DNA from: Branchiostoma floridae
Lineage: Eukaryota > Chordata > Leptocardii > Amphioxiformes > Branchiostomatidae
Reading direction: 5' to 3'
DNA length: 64,000 bases
Assembly (NCBI RefSeq): GCF_000003815.2
Contig: NC_049983.1
Coordinates: forward strand, 7,676,234 to 7,740,233
Part shown: positions 11,160 through 23,297 of the stretch, piece by piece
How the letters are laid out: every line of letters starts with the position of its first letter
How positions within the stretch are numbered: position 1 is the first letter of the stretch
Notes under the pieces: model-generated
Told to the model about the DNA's origin: nothing
Database searches by the model: none
The model's input: only the letters and a program-made list of their open reading frames with translations
Made by a program: the position numbers and the translations under genes

Positions 11160-12452
11160 ACATTTGCTTAAGAGCAAATACAGCATATTTCAGCCATACC
11201 CCTTCCCACGCAACATTGGACTGTTCCAAATCACCCCTGCGCAAAAATGGAACATCCTCTTAACAGTACATTATCCCCCAAAGTGGACTGGTATTGTGAA
11301 TTGATTCCAGGTAAAAACAGAGCTTGCTTCTATTTTTCAGAAAATGACAATAATCACACCTTCCATTCAGAAAATTTTCATCATGACTGAAAATTGTTGA
11401 ATGACTTCATGTAATGTCATTAACAATTTTCAGTACGATAACTAGGTGTAAGTTTAAAAAAATATAAGCTCCTTGTGATGTGGGTACATTTATTATTGCA
11501 GTGAACTTTTTTTATTCAAGTAGGGCATACGATTTAATAATTATCAAGCAGGTGCAGGTACCGTAAGAGCGTTTGTTTTCTTCAAGCTGTAAAACTGTTA
11601 AACTGTTTTACTTTGTATGCAATCAGCCATCGAGCCTATTCTTATTTTAGTTTAACAACTTCCTGCCAGACCCGGAAGATACGATTGAACCTTGTTCGAG
11701 GATTTCTTTTCGTCTGTCTGGTCAGTCTGTTCATACCCTGGCGCTGAGAGTGTTTTATTGGGCTGAAACTCTGGCAGTTTAAAGTTACTTACAATTTAAA
11801 TGTTCAAAGTTTATGTCAAACAACAACAGCACTAGGAACACATACATTTGCTCTGGAGAAAATACAGCAGTTTTCGCAAGTTCCAGTCCAGTGATAGAAA
11901 TGTGGCCACTACAGACAGGTGGTCACTATAGAGAAAATGCTGATCTATTGACTAGGAGCCATACGTTACACATGATTTCAGTACACTGATCATTAATCAT
12001 ATAAACATTGCACAGGTAAGCCAATTGTTTAGATGTACAATTAAGTTCAAATAATTCTGAAGAGAAATATTGATGAGAAAATAATCATTATCGCCACTGT
12101 CTAACTTATAATTACGTATCAAAACTAAACGCAGATTTTCTAACTAATGCACCTTTCGCCGACTTCATCAAAGGACCGCCGGCTACCAATCAAACACGGC
12201 TGTTGATTAGACTTAGAGTTTCAAACAGTCATGTGCTGTGTGCCAGTTGACAGCGAACTTCATGCTACGTGATGTTTTACATTGCTTGGACCTTCTTTCC
12301 TACAGCGGTGCTTCTACAAAATATTTAGACTGTAACACTGAGTCCCACATGTTTTATAGAATAGAATTTGACGCAGAACAGCGTTTTTTGCTGGGTATTT
12401 TTCTTGAAACATGTCCGTGGGAATATCAGCGAGGCGGCGACGTAGGGATATC
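11160..12452. other. Spacer, no gene seen
   Basis: No recognisable exon. The open frame at 12238-12483 runs into the tandemly duplicated segment that begins at 12453 and is not convincing. Confidence 0.4.
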
Positions 12453-13801
12453 AGACCGTCAACAAAAGTCGCACGGCGGCTAACGGCGCAGCGAAGATAC
12501 TAGCGCTATAAATAAGCGCTTCAACTAAGGATGGCAACCCGTACAATATTTTTGTATACTGTTGAGCTAAGTAAAGTTTGTTGTTTATGAGGTTTTAGTT
12601 GTCTTTGAAGCTTTGACCCGAAATATTTTAAAGTCAAACTGCTGAAGAGAAGTAAGTGACTGCTACGACTATCGTAGATATGGCCCTAAAAAAACTGATA
12701 AAAGAAGCCTTCTCAATAGTCTAAAATGCAAGAGCTTCCGGGGGGGCTTCGCCCACCTGGGTCCCCCCCACAGTGGCCCTGCCCCTGGACCCCGCCAGGG
12801 ACATTCGGCGGCCCCCGGACCCCTGTCCGACGCTTTGAAAAAATCCTGGCGAGAAGTCTGTACGGCCTGAGTCTTCAAGTTAACGTATTGTGTGGTCCCG
12901 CTTATGAATATTAATTAGCCTTCGCTTTCCTCTTCGCTGATTGGCTGAACCATTAATTGAATTAACTCTTCCTGCCGGCTAGACGCAGGTGCAGATGTCG
13001 GCTCTGTGGGGTGAACGTCCGAAAGGTCATGGCATGGAGAACGAAAGAAAACCAATTTCCCCTAAAAAAAGTGCTGTAATTAAGCCTTTTACAGTACTTT
13101 ATGCCAAAAATTTTACTTGGATCATTTTACCAACTATCTTATGCCTATCTATACCAAATGTTACTCATACCAGGGTACAGGGGTGCAAAATATACCGTTA
13201 TAAGACCGTCAACAACAGTCGCACGGAGCTAACAGCGCAGCGAAAATACCATCGCTAGCGTTTCAACTTCGGATAACAAGTTATAAGTACTGTTGAACTC
13301 AGTAACGTTAAAGTTTGTTTTCAGTTGCCTTTGACGGTTTGACCTGAAATAGTGTTACGCTAAACTCCTGAAGAGAAGTTAAGTGACTGCTGCGATTATC
13401 ATAGATATGCCGCTAAGAACTGATACAATATAAAGCCTTCTGAATAGTCTAAAATGCGAGAGCCTTAGGCGGGCTTCGCTCCCCCTGGCGGGAACACTGC
13501 TATATACGGGATCATGAGGCCCCGCTTATGAATATTAATTAGCCTTTGGCCTCCTCTTCGCTGATTGGCTAGGTCTTTGATTCAATCAACTCTCCGGCTG
13601 ACGCGCACAGCGGCACAGGTGTGGCTCTGTGCGGGGTCACGGAAGGTCACGTCAGGAGGCCAAAAGAAAACAAATTTCCCCTCAGAAAAGTGCCAAAATT
13701 AATCATTTTAAAGTTGTTTATGTCAAAAATTTTACTTGAATCTTGTTACCAAGTATCTAATGCCTATCTATACCAAATTTAGGTCATTTAATTGTAATAC
13801 C
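12453..13801. repeat. Tandem duplication, two units of about 0.75 and 0.6 kb
   Basis: The block starting 'gaccgtcaac' at 12453 recurs from 13204 in the same order: 'gtcgcacgg…', 'ctgaagagaagt…aagtgactgct', 'agtctaaaatgc', 'ccccgcttatgaatattaattagcc', 'ctcttcgctgattggct', 'atttcccct', and ending 'accagggtacagg' (13171 and 13801). The second unit lacks about 120 bases, mostly the C/G-rich stretch at 12740-12840. The organisation fits a complex satellite or a transposon-derived tandem unit. No protein is evident. Confidence 0.8.
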
Positions 13802-14340
13802 AGGGTACAGGAGCCAAAAGTGTCCTTTTTTGGTCAAAAATTGGCCAAAAATCGCAAAAATAAGCATTTTGTTGCACTGTACACCAAAAGTGTTATTGAA
13901 TTTATATGAAGGGATTATCAAGGCACATCTGTGTCAAATTTCAGCTCATTCGGTTGCAATACCAAGGTACAGGAGCCAAAAGTGTCCTTTTTTGGTCAAA
14001 AATTGGTCAAAAAATCGCAAAAATAAGCATTTTGTTGTACTGTACACCAAAAGTGTTATTGAATTTATATGAGGGCATTATCAAGGCACATCTCTGTCAA
14101 ATTTCAGCTCATTTGGTTGTAATACCAGGGTACAGGGGCCAAAAGTGTCCTTTTTTGGTCAAAAATTGGTAAAAAAATCGCAAAAATAAGCATTTTGTTG
14201 TACTATACACCAAAAGTGTTATCGAATTTATATGGGCGCATTATCAAGGCACATCTCTGTTAAATTTCAGCTCATTTGGTTGTAATACCAGGGTACAGGG
14301 GCCAAAATATACAGTTTTGGTCTAAAATTGACCAAAAAAT
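13801..14340. repeat. 163-bp tandem repeat, about 3.3 copies
   Basis: The phrase 'caggg(a)tacag' begins units at 13801, 13963, 14126 and 14289, giving a period of 162-163 bp. Each unit contains 'ccaaaagtgtccttttttgg', 'aaaaataagcattttgtt' and 'atttcagctcatt'. The last copy is diverged. The array continues directly from the end of the larger tandem duplication. Confidence 0.9.
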
Positions 14341-14482
14341 CTCAATAAAATCATTTTAGAGGCAGATATGAAAAAAATGGAGAAAAAGCATCAAGGTGTT
14401 GGCCCACTCTACCCCTGTGCCGAATTTCAGGTCATTCGGTCCAGGAACGGCGGAGATGAATCACTTTGAAGATTTGACAGGA

Positions 14483-14511
14483 GAAAGAAAGAAAGAAAGA
14501 AAGAAAGAAAC
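14483..14511. repeat. (GAAA)n microsatellite
   Basis: About seven tandem GAAA units at the end of the complex repeat region that begins at 12453. Confidence 0.9.
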
Positions 14512-15887
14512 ATTACGAATACAATATATTTCACCATACTATGTATGGCTGAAATATAATAAGTCACTGTGTGGCCTAACTACTGGAGTATCAGCTTGTA
14601 GCAAGGTTGAACAGCTTAGCTGCTATTAGAACATGACCTTGTCCCAGAGGGTTGACCTTCAGCTGCAGACAGACAGCTGTCATTATCTTTTAAATTTGGT
14701 TTTAATGTTCCAGGGATGTGCTAGAACAGGGTTTGGCTGAGCTCTGAGTGACATGCATGCAGATATGGCAAATAACAGTCTTAGTCCGAGGTCATGGCCT
14801 TGGTGGGGAACAAAAATCTATATGAGCAAGGGCGTCCGGACGTTATATAACGTCCTTGGTATGACGGAGTTTTCAGCGCCAAACTTCTGCAACGCCACAT
14901 AAAACCCCATAACACACTGATTCGAAAATAGGGCATTGTGCTTTGTCTCAAGCATTCAAGAACAATATAAGGTGGTGAAGTCTGCTGACAGGCTTTCAAC
15001 AAAATTATATTTACTCTACCAGACTGCTTTGTGGTTGGAAAATAGTGGAAAAAGTTGGACAAGTAGTAGAAAAAGTTGTATAGTGAATTAGTCTCCAAAG
15101 GAGACAGATATTGAATAACTAAGGGTAGCTATCAGTCATCAATTATGACATCAAAGTTTGTATTGTAACTGTCAGTGAGTGTGATATTAAATATTCATAC
15201 TGGTTATGGGGTTATGGGGAAAGTTATCTTTTGATATGCATATTTTTGGTTGTCCTCTCTGCTGCACTATTACACTACTCCCATGGAGCAAAGAACTCAG
15301 AAAGCAATCATGGTAATGAAATTCATGTTGCAGAACTGGAAAACTGAGTTTTAAAGCCCCGACTTGCTTTGACCTGCCTTTCAGCATAATACCAGCCTTA
15401 CATCAATAAATGCCAACAGAAGTGGCAGGTTATATTACACAGAATGACTTGTCAAACCAAATCCTTCATATAACTCCAGGCTTTCCCTTGTCTGTATTAA
15501 TGATTTAGGAAATCGCCCTTTGGCATAACACACCAGCTTCACAGGTACGCAACAGCCGCCGGCTATATTACATCAAACAACTTGTCACATCAATCCCAAT
15601 GGCTCTGTAACTTCTGTATGCTTACCTCTCCATCCTTCCTGATGATTGCTATAGAGTGACAGCAAAATACAGTTTTTGCTTAGCTGGCTATATTAGTGCT
15701 GGGACCACCAACCAGTCACTTTTTCTTGATTTTTATGTAGCGTCTTGTAACTAGGTCCTGTGTTCTGCTGCTCCTATTTTCCAGCACCTACATGTATATG
15801 TTCCAACACCCCCATTCCCCCATGTTCTGACAACGTTATGTTCTAAAACAGCCCACATTCCAACACTCCTATGTTCTGAAACCCTTA
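14512..15887. other. Spacer, no gene seen
   Basis: Includes an 18-bp perfect palindrome GGACGTTATATAACGTCC at 14838-14855 and degenerate short phrases of the type 'atgttctaac' at 15795-15885. No exon recognised. Confidence 0.4.
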
Positions 15888-15960
15888 TTACCTCCATGAA
15901 AAATGGAGGTATAGTTTTTGGTCTGTCTGTGTGTGGGGGTTTTTGTTTCCGGATATTTGT
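15888..15960. mobile_element. Left end of a TTACCTCCATGA-type element
   Basis: TTACCTCCATGAAAAATGG and the following 'aggtatagtttttggtctgtctgtg' match, in order or inverted, the ends of elements at 43320 and 52455. The tip itself folds (TACCTCCAT/ATGGAGGTA). The matching right end is not clear here. Confidence 0.5.
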
Positions 15961-17240
15961 AGTCAGCATAACTCGTGTGATGATAAATATTACATTGTAA
16001 ACAAGAAATCTTTTAAGAAAAGCTGTGCATTGCCGCGTATTTTATGACTGAACTGCTGAGAGCGACACCTAGCGACTTCAGTAGGAAATGCAGCAAAAGG
16101 GGATATTGGAAATTTACCTCATTATCATAATTTATGTCACATGAATTATTGGCACATCAAACAGGTTTTGTAAAACTTTTTGAACTACAATGAATATGCA
16201 TTATTTTTCATTACAAAATAAGTTCCTTCTGATGCAATTTGTGATATATCTTTATCTAAACATGGTGAGTTAAAGCGTAGATTTATTACGCTGGACCACA
16301 TACAGTAACATGCGTCTAGAAGATAGTTTTAATACTCGCCTGGAATGTACCATTGTCTAACTAAGCAATGAAACTCGGCAAGGAAAGAAGGGCCTTTGGA
16401 AGGGGCTTTGGAAGGGCTGGGTTAACATTGCTTGAACCATTGATCCATCCAACCATCCAACCATGTAAATAGTGGGCATAAGGCATTGCCGCTGGCGCGG
16501 CAATGCAAAAAAAATGATTATGAAAGTCAAGGTATTATTCATTTATTTGTTTATTAATTTTTCAGGGTAGTCCCTACAGTATTATGACAATAAAAGTTTA
16601 TTACATATTACATATTACAAATATAACTGCATTGTGAACATTTTTGTGAAGAAAATGTCACATAGACAACCAACTGCAGTGGATTCAGCACTAAAATTTG
16701 TTTTCAGGTTCTTTCTCCACATTTAACAAGGAAGTTAGAAGATGCTCAACATAACAAATTACGAATCATCTGGGCCTCCTTAACCTTTTGCTTGGTAAAT
16801 TCAATGTTAAATCGTACATGTACTTTTTCTGTAATAGCATATTGTGATTCTTTAATTCAATTTCCAGGGAAATGCATTCATACAGCTTGGAGCAGGTGGC
16901 CCTTAAGAAACTGTCACATTGAAGACTTCTCTGAAGCTCAACTTTAGATGTACTGTAGTGACAGTTTAACCTTTAAAAACATAAGGTGCTCTATAAGCCC
17001 CTGGACCAGAGAAAACTCTGAGCATTAACAGACCTTGGGAATTGATACAAATAGTTCGCCGTAGTCATCTATAATAATCCACAAAGCTGGAGTAAAAGGA
17101 GGATTTTGGAGGTTCCAGGAATTTTTGTTTGTTTTCATCCTACACAACACCCCCATAGTCTGGAGATGGGAGTTGTAGAGCAGACTTTGTTGATCATGTG
17201 CTGTAGAAAGAAAGATGAAATGTTGAAGCATTACAAGCAT
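15961..17240. other. Spacer with a hairpin and a possible LINE tail
   Basis: GCATTGCCGC (16483-16492) and GCGGCAATGC (16497-16506) form a perfect 10-bp stem with a TGGC loop. At about 16541-16575 the minus strand reads 'gggactaccctgaaaaattaataaacaaataaatg', which resembles the tail of a non-LTR element. No gene recognised. Confidence 0.4.
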
Positions 17241-17251
17241 ATGTGTGTCTA

Positions 17252-17562
17252 AGGTCATGTTGTTTTCATAATATGGATGACATCCTCTGGTTACCCCAAA
17301 ATTGATGTGAGCATGCAAAAGTTTGGCAAAAAAAAAATTGCCTTCATTATGAAATCGGAGGGGTTATGAATGTTTGACAAATTATTAGATAGGTATGGTA
17401 TACCAAACAATGAATTCTTAATTTTTTAACGGTATTTCACATCTTCTTTGACTTTGGCATTGGACGACATTAGCATACAGATGCATAGTTAGTAATACTC
17501 ATTTTGCAGCTTTGTACAAGTATAGCCAGAAACTTTTCTTTGGAAACGAAAGAAAATTATGC
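17252..17562. mobile_element. MITE family D, copy 3 (partial)
   Basis: Starts 'ggtcatgttgttttcataatatggatgacatcctctgg' and continues with the same interior as the copies at 20590-20996 and 60407-60680 (e.g. 'cattatgaaatc', 'cttctttgactttgg'). The right end is degraded and abuts another MITE at 17573. Confidence 0.6.
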
Positions 17563-17572
17563 ACCCACAGAT

Positions 17573-17730
17573 AGTGGTGCGTACCTACATTGTATAGCCC
17601 GGACTTGGAATTGGACCTAAAAATGTTTAGGTCCAAGTCCAAAAAAAAAAAAAAAAGTCCGGACCTGAACCTGAACTGCTGGACCTGAATCCGGACCTGA
17701 ACCTGAATATGAGTTTAGGTACGCACCACT
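17573..17730. mobile_element. 158-bp MITE, AGTGGTGCGTACCTA ends
   Basis: Perfect 15-bp terminal inverted repeats: AGTGGTGCGTACCTA (17573) and TAGGTACGCACCACT (ending 17730). The interior repeats GGACCTGAACCTGAA-type phrases and has a poly-A tract at 17641-17656. A related interior (cggcctgaacccg … ggacttgg … acctgtacctgaa) occurs at about 53620-53690. Confidence 0.85.
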
Positions 17731-18079
17731 ACCACAGATGTCATTAAATACAATCGAATAAACACGGCGTGACAAATAGTCTGACATAAATGTTGGCAAA
17801 ATGAATAGACGATTTAGTGGAGTAAAAAAACTTATAGTGTGAGACCAAATAACAGTGCCTTCCCATGGCTTTGTGGTAATGGTGTGTTGTATGTTATGGT
17901 GTGGTATGTATTGATTTTTGCTTCCTGGTGGTCGTTACATGTGGAAGCTTTATGGATATAGAGTGTGGCAGGCAGAAGTGGAGGATCCGACCTAATGGAG
18001 AACTGATGTCAGGGAAGAAATATATCATGTACATGGTACACTAAGTACTTGGAGGAATAAGTTTGAACACCAAAGTTTG

Positions 18080-18245
18080 TGACTGGATGGATGGAAGGAA
18101 GGATAAGGAGAGGGAGGAGGGGTGTACAAATGGAAGGAGTAAACTTTAGATAAGATGAAAGAGGGGAGGACTGGATGGATGGATAGATGAGGCAAGCTTG
18201 GGAATGGATGGATGTGGAAAGGAAGGATGGATGGAGAGGAGGGAT
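18080..18245. repeat. Degenerate (GGAT/GGAA)n simple repeat
   Basis: Purine-rich DNA built from GGATGGAT and GGAAGGAA units. It generates proline/serine-rich antisense open frames that are artefacts of composition. Confidence 0.8.
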
Positions 18246-18773
18246 GCATAAGGCGAACAGTTTCATTGAAAGAGTCACTGGGTTCCTAATTTGTGACTGT
18301 CATTCGATTCTAGATGAACAGTTTCTTTCAGCATATTTTTTAGGATTTATACAAACATATCCTTGTGTAGGTGTGTGTGTGTGCATTATGTAATAATACT
18401 AAAAGCTTGTTAATTACTTTACACGTACAACTGTACACAATGTAACAGAAAGGCGGATGACTGAAGTTTGAAGCATGTTTTTGACAGAGTACGCTTATGT
18501 AACACTTGAATGGAGCTGTAATTCTTTTTTTAGCTCAACTGCCTTGTGCAGCTGACACGACTGTTACCATTGTAAACAAAACTTCTTTTACATGTAACGT
18601 TATGTGACATTTCAGACAATACTGCATATGTGCATGTGAATATAGAAACACAATACCTGGACTATCACTAGACAAGTGAATGTGTAGCTGAATGAAATGG
18701 TGTTATCATCTTTTTTAACCATCATGAAAATATAAAGCTGCGCATTTTTAGATCAGAGAAATAATGTTACATA

Positions 18774-19265
18774 TAAATGAATGAATGAATGAAAGACCTT
18801 TATTGTACATTCATGCCTCGACGGGCTAGGTACAGGTCACTGATAACAGACATGACTGATAACAGAATAACAAATATATGAAAAAACAACAGGATACAAT
18901 TTAACTAGTTGAAGGTACTAAGCTAACAGGATGGTCGACATCTTCTCGCTTCTTTGTACAGGTGTAGATATAAGAACATATAATGTTTGATATACAGGGT
19001 TTGTCTAGGCGCATCAAAAATAGAAATTTATCCGTTGCATTAAGATGTTCAAAATATGGGAACTCTTTTCTGATATATTCATAAAGCACAATCCGTTCAT
19101 TATGGTACAATTTACAGTGTAAAATAAAATGCTGTTCATCTTCTGCATGTTGTAGATCACAAAATTGGCAGACTCTATGCTGCAGAGGGGTGCGGTTGTG
19201 CCTTCCAGTTTCGATATGTAACTTGTGGCAACTAATCCGGAGTTTAGTGACGCTGCCACTCTGTG
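18774..19265 (-). mobile_element. 5'-truncated LINE: end of the reverse-transcriptase ORF plus 3' tail
   Basis: On the minus strand, from about 19260, an open frame reads LRISCHKLHIETGRH, followed by C-Q-F-C and then E-D-E-Q-H-F-I-L-H-C, and continues to a stop near 18901. This Cys-X2-Cys … HF-X3-C arrangement after an 'RISCHKL.IETGR' motif is the typical C-terminus of non-LTR retrotransposon ORF2 proteins (CR1/L2-like clades). Roughly 125 bases of 3' UTR follow, ending in a (TTCA)n tail at 18777-18795, as expected for tail-primed insertion. Upstream coding sequence is missing, as usual for 5' truncation. The retained frame has no stops, suggesting a fairly young insertion. The clade is a guess from this short piece. 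Confidence 0.75.
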
Positions 19266-19607
19266 CTGTATGTTAAAATGTACAACGAAAAAGCCTCAAT
19301 CGCTTTTTACATAATTCTTGGGCTGCCATTTGCACCTGTATTTCCAAGGCAACCAAACACTTTTTACCCTCTGCCAAGACCACCTGTTGTGAATGACCTT
19401 CACACCCATCTCGGGCGACCTTGCGTGTCTTTGAGTCCGCCACAATCACGGTTCATTAACACTCCCAATAACGGAGGCAGTCGTTCGACCATACATTCAC
19501 GGACAGGTCGTCGACAAGTGTTGAGTTTTTCAATTGAAGCCGCAGATATTGATTGCACTGTGCTGCGGCAGAATGGGTACTTGGTTGGGTAAGCCTCCAG
19601 ATCAGTC

Positions 19608-19819
19608 TACTGTAAATGCAGAAATGTTCGCGGTGGTTTTATGTTTGCGGTTTTTGGGGTGGCCACTTCACCGTGAATTTAAAACCACCGCAAACATTTT
19701 TCCATGGCAGTAAGAGATTACAGTGCATGGTGCTACTGCGAACTTAAAACTGCTGCGAAAAGTTCTTTTTCCCGCTACAGCGAAATTAAATCCCTGCAAA
19801 CTTATATGCAATAACAGTA
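19608..19819. mobile_element. MITE family A, copy 3
   Basis: TA-CTGTAAATGCA at the left and TGCAATAACAG-TA at the right, with the same interior as the copies at 4903-5114 and 21329-21552 (central ccatggcagtaagag, repeated accaccgc/gcggtggt). Confidence 0.85.
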
Positions 19820-20589
19820 CATGTATGTGAATGCCAGACATAATGTTCCTCACCCTGTTGTTATAGGACCTATTACTACAAATTTATGAGTACAGCTTCC
19901 AACATTCAATTTGAGAAAAAAGTGAAAAAAGACATGAGATACGATTATTTGATTGAAGATATAGTTATTGAGGATCTTATAGAAATTTTTGCATCCTGCT
20001 TTGGTTACAGGAACAAGGATGTAATATAATGTCCTATTGGTTTGGATGAAAAGCACTTTTAGTACAGTATCAGCTTTCAGTATAGAATTCCATTGACAAG
20101 TGGACCAAAATATCAATTCATATATAAAGGCTATGATGTAGCCTCTACAGCAATGTAATATGAATATACAATATGCATATATTGTGGTTGATAAACATGG
20201 ATTTGAATATATGAACCTAAAAGATACAGGTAAAGCATCCACTTTCAATGAAGTACAAATGTATTGCGTGACTTGGTCATTTTCGATAGTCATCAGCAAT
20301 GCAACTTTGATACGGCTCAACACAGTGGGTAACGCATTCTCTTCTTGACAATGCCATTACAAGTGCATGAAACATTTCAGGGTGAATTATGATCATTGGC
20401 TTATTATTGTAACAGTTATTAATGAAAAGGCTGTCAGGGTTCCATCTTGGCCAGGATGGAAGGATGGAATTTAACTGACAGATGGCAAGTATGGAGTAAT
20501 AAAAATTCTTGAGGGACCTGTCATCTTAGAAATTTTGCTGGTAACATGAGGAGCAGTCTACTTGTGTGAGGAAGATATGTTTATCAGAT
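19820..20589. other. Spacer, no gene seen
   Basis: A 150-codon minus-strand open frame lies here, but it starts at TTG, is AT-rich and shows no family resemblance. Confidence 0.4.
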
Positions 20590-20996
20590 GTTAGGCCGTG
20601 TTGATTTGATTAATTGGATAACATCCTCTGGGAATCCCAAAACTGATGCGAGTGTGAGAATAAAAAAAGTTTGGCCAAAAAAGTTGCCTCCATTATGAAA
20701 TCTACATGTTGTAAGTGGTGTGGAAGGTTGAACAAGTGACAAACACAGAATATTGAATACCGAACAATTCTAAGATTCCTCATTTTTGTTTTTACAGTTT
20801 TCTTCTTTGACATTGGAATTGACGTTTACAATTAGTATATGTTTCCCCGATATATTTATCTTTTAATCTACAGTATGTATTTGCTCCTTTTACAGCTGCT
20901 TTGTAAGATTCAAAGCAACTTTTTTTATTTTTGGAAGCGGCCAAAAATTGATGCGCATGCAGATGTCAATCATGTAATTAAATCAACATGGCCTAA
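20590..20996. mobile_element. MITE family D, copy 4 (full length)
   Basis: About 407 bp, from 'ttaggccgtgttgatttgat' to 'aaatcaacatggcctaa', which are imperfect inverted repeats. The interior shares 'cctctgggaatcccaaaactgatg', 'cattatgaaatc' and 'cttctttgacattgg' with the other copies. With 58408-58803 this is the best-preserved member. Confidence 0.8.
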
Positions 20997-21328
20997 TCTG
21001 TCATCTCCGCTGCTGTGACAACATTTCCTCTGACGTCATCACCACAAAGAAAGCAAACAAAGCTAAGAATGGAGCGAAGAATTCCCTGAGCCAAAAGGAT
21101 TTATTATAGGCATTACTTGTTATTGTGGGCTCTCAAGTCAATCAAATCAATGGGTACCTGCATACCTTTTTTTCTGTAGAATATTGTCAAAGCAGTTTTA
21201 AACTTAGATTTTAAGAATATCATCACAGTCAAGCCATTCTTAAATTATGCTAAATTGAAGGACCCAAAATAAACAAAGAAAAAACAATACGGTAACCTCC
21301 ATTTTCCATAGAGGTAAAGAAAACAGAG

Positions 21329-21552
21329 TACTGTAAATGCAGAAATTTTCACAGTGGTTTTATATTCATGGTTTTTGCATTTACCATTACCACAAACCTA
21401 AACCACCGCAAACATTTTTCCATGGTAGTAATTAAGAGAACGGTGCATGGTGATGTAACCACGAACATAAAACCACCAGTCGAACAGTCCTTTTTCCTAC
21501 TACCGCAAAATCAAATCCCCGGGAACTTAAATGCATTATTATTTTTACAGTA
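21329..21552. mobile_element. MITE family A, copy 4
   Basis: Starts TA-CTGTAAATGC and ends TTTTTACAG-TA; the interior matches the other three copies with more substitutions. Confidence 0.8.
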
Positions 21553-23084
21553 TCTGTCAGGCCATTCGAACTAATTGCTCCAATTGGCATTAAGAAAAGT
21601 TTCAATTGGACCCTAAAACCCAAGAGTTTTTAACCTTATGACACTTTGCAATATGATTCAAAACTCCATTAAATCCGTTGTAGGTCAGTCATGACCGAAA
21701 CCCAACGCTGACCTTCTATTTCCAATAAATCATCAGCAGCTGACATTTGTGAAGGCTTGAGTGCTGGCAGCCATGTCAGACCATTGATACATGTATTGAC
21801 TCAATATATACTGGATGTATGAAGGTGACCCACAGGTCAAACCAGTGTAGTTTCAGAATCAGAGACAGTTTGACTTATGGGCACCGTATCTTTGATTAAA
21901 CTCTGGATTTTCCAAAACACAAATTTTACAAATTACAGTTTTTCACAGCATGATTACATTGGTCTAGAAGGTTTTGTTTTTGGTACCATTTAAATGTTAT
22001 TGTGTATGTGGTTTAGTAACATATACCTCACGAAGCTCTGGATATACATGTAGTGTCATGAAATTTGGTATGTGGTTAGACCTTGTTCTATGGAAGAAAA
22101 TATAAGATTTTGGGCCCCCTGGCAGCTTAACTAGGTACTGCAAGAGGACTTTTGGTTGTCAGATCGCATTTGGACATTATTACTTTGTGTATAAGGCTTA
22201 TTTATTAAAATCTTTGCAATTTAATGCAAGAGTTATGTATAAGGAAACAATCAATGAAATACAGGGTGGCACACTGTCACAAAAGAATAATCATCCTCCT
22301 GAATGTGTCACATGTTGATCCATGCTTTCCAGGTCACAGGAAATAAGCCCAGTTCTCATAAATCACTTCTTCTATTCATGAGCTGGTTCTTCAAGGCCCT
22401 CCCCTGGCTCACAAGGAAAACAGGGGTGGAAAACTAATCAGGAAGATTACATGGAAAGTCCCCAGGCGATAGGGTTTCTATACATCTTAGCTGCTGTCAA
22501 AACGGATCCATAAATGATTTATTTAGGTCAGAATCGGTGTTCAAAGCCTTGCCTAGATGAAGGGCTGAGGAAAAGAATGGGGTAATGATGTTTGAAATTT
22601 GGCACTCACTTAGCAGAATTTAGAAAGGAGGTCATAAATTTGGTGATCTTTGGTTTGTTGGCTGTGATAAAGAAAAACAACTTCAGATTGAAAACTATGG
22701 TCCTAAGGAGTGTGGTCACCAAGAGCTTCGTTTTGGATTATTCTATTGAATCATTCTTTATTACTTATCTTCTGACTGATGAGATTATGTTACAGAATGC
22801 TCTAAAATGTTTCATGCAAAAATTATCTTTACTTAATAATAGTTTATACAAAATCATCAAGGACAATTCTGAGACAGTTCAGTACAATTGTTTCATGCTT
22901 TTTCCATATGAAAAACTAAAATTAGCTATAAGTATGTTTATACATGTATATCGTTTTGTTCATTATTCGTAGTCCACAGGGTAACTACATGTATGATGTC
23001 AGAATGCTCCGATTGAATTAACCACAAATGTAATATTTCAGCTCTTTACACAATTTATTTATTTTCCATATCATAGATGTAATG
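21553..23084. other. Spacer, no gene seen
   Basis: The 126-codon plus-strand frame at 22592-22972 begins with TTG and has no recognisable domain. The stretch near 22020-22160 contains 'catgaaatttggtatgtgg', a phrase similar to one near 43415-43435, so part may be old repeat. Confidence 0.4.
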
Positions 23085-23086
23085 CT

Positions 23087-23297
23087 GGTTCACCTTTATC
23101 CGATGGTGACTTATATCCGTCGTTTTAAAAAAAATTGTATTTAGGGACATGAAGTCGACGGACGGTAGCTTCGAATCGGAACATTTTGAAATTATTGCAA
23201 ATTTGAAACCACTGTTCGCAGACTTAATACTCCTAAATGAGCTGTTTTAAGGACAACGAATAAAGGTCACCCGGCGGATAAAAGTGAAATAGCGTTA
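23087..23297. mobile_element. MITE family E, copy 1 (TTCACCTTTATCC ends)
   Basis: 'gttcacctttatccgatggtgac' at the left and 'gtcacccggcggataaaagtgaa' at the right are inverted repeats. The interior 'tttgaaaccactgt' and 'tttagggac' match the copy at 24728-24966. Confidence 0.75.

Noticed and set aside
12453-14340. LTR retrotransposon with two LTRs
   Set aside because: The two long units are adjacent with no internal coding region, primer-binding site or polypurine tract; tandem duplication fits better.
13801-14340. CRISPR-like array
   Set aside because: The repeat unit is the full 163 bp with no unique spacers, in a eukaryotic genome.
16483-16514. Bacterial-type intrinsic terminator
   Set aside because: The stem plus A/T tract resembles one, but the window is clearly animal nuclear DNA with spliced genes.
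19850-20323. 157-codon minus-strand open frame
   Set aside because: Starts at TTG, AT-rich, hydrophobic by composition, no recognisable domain, no splice or regulatory context.
22592-22972. 126-codon plus-strand open frame
   Set aside because: Starts at TTG, no domain, surrounded by repeat-like DNA.
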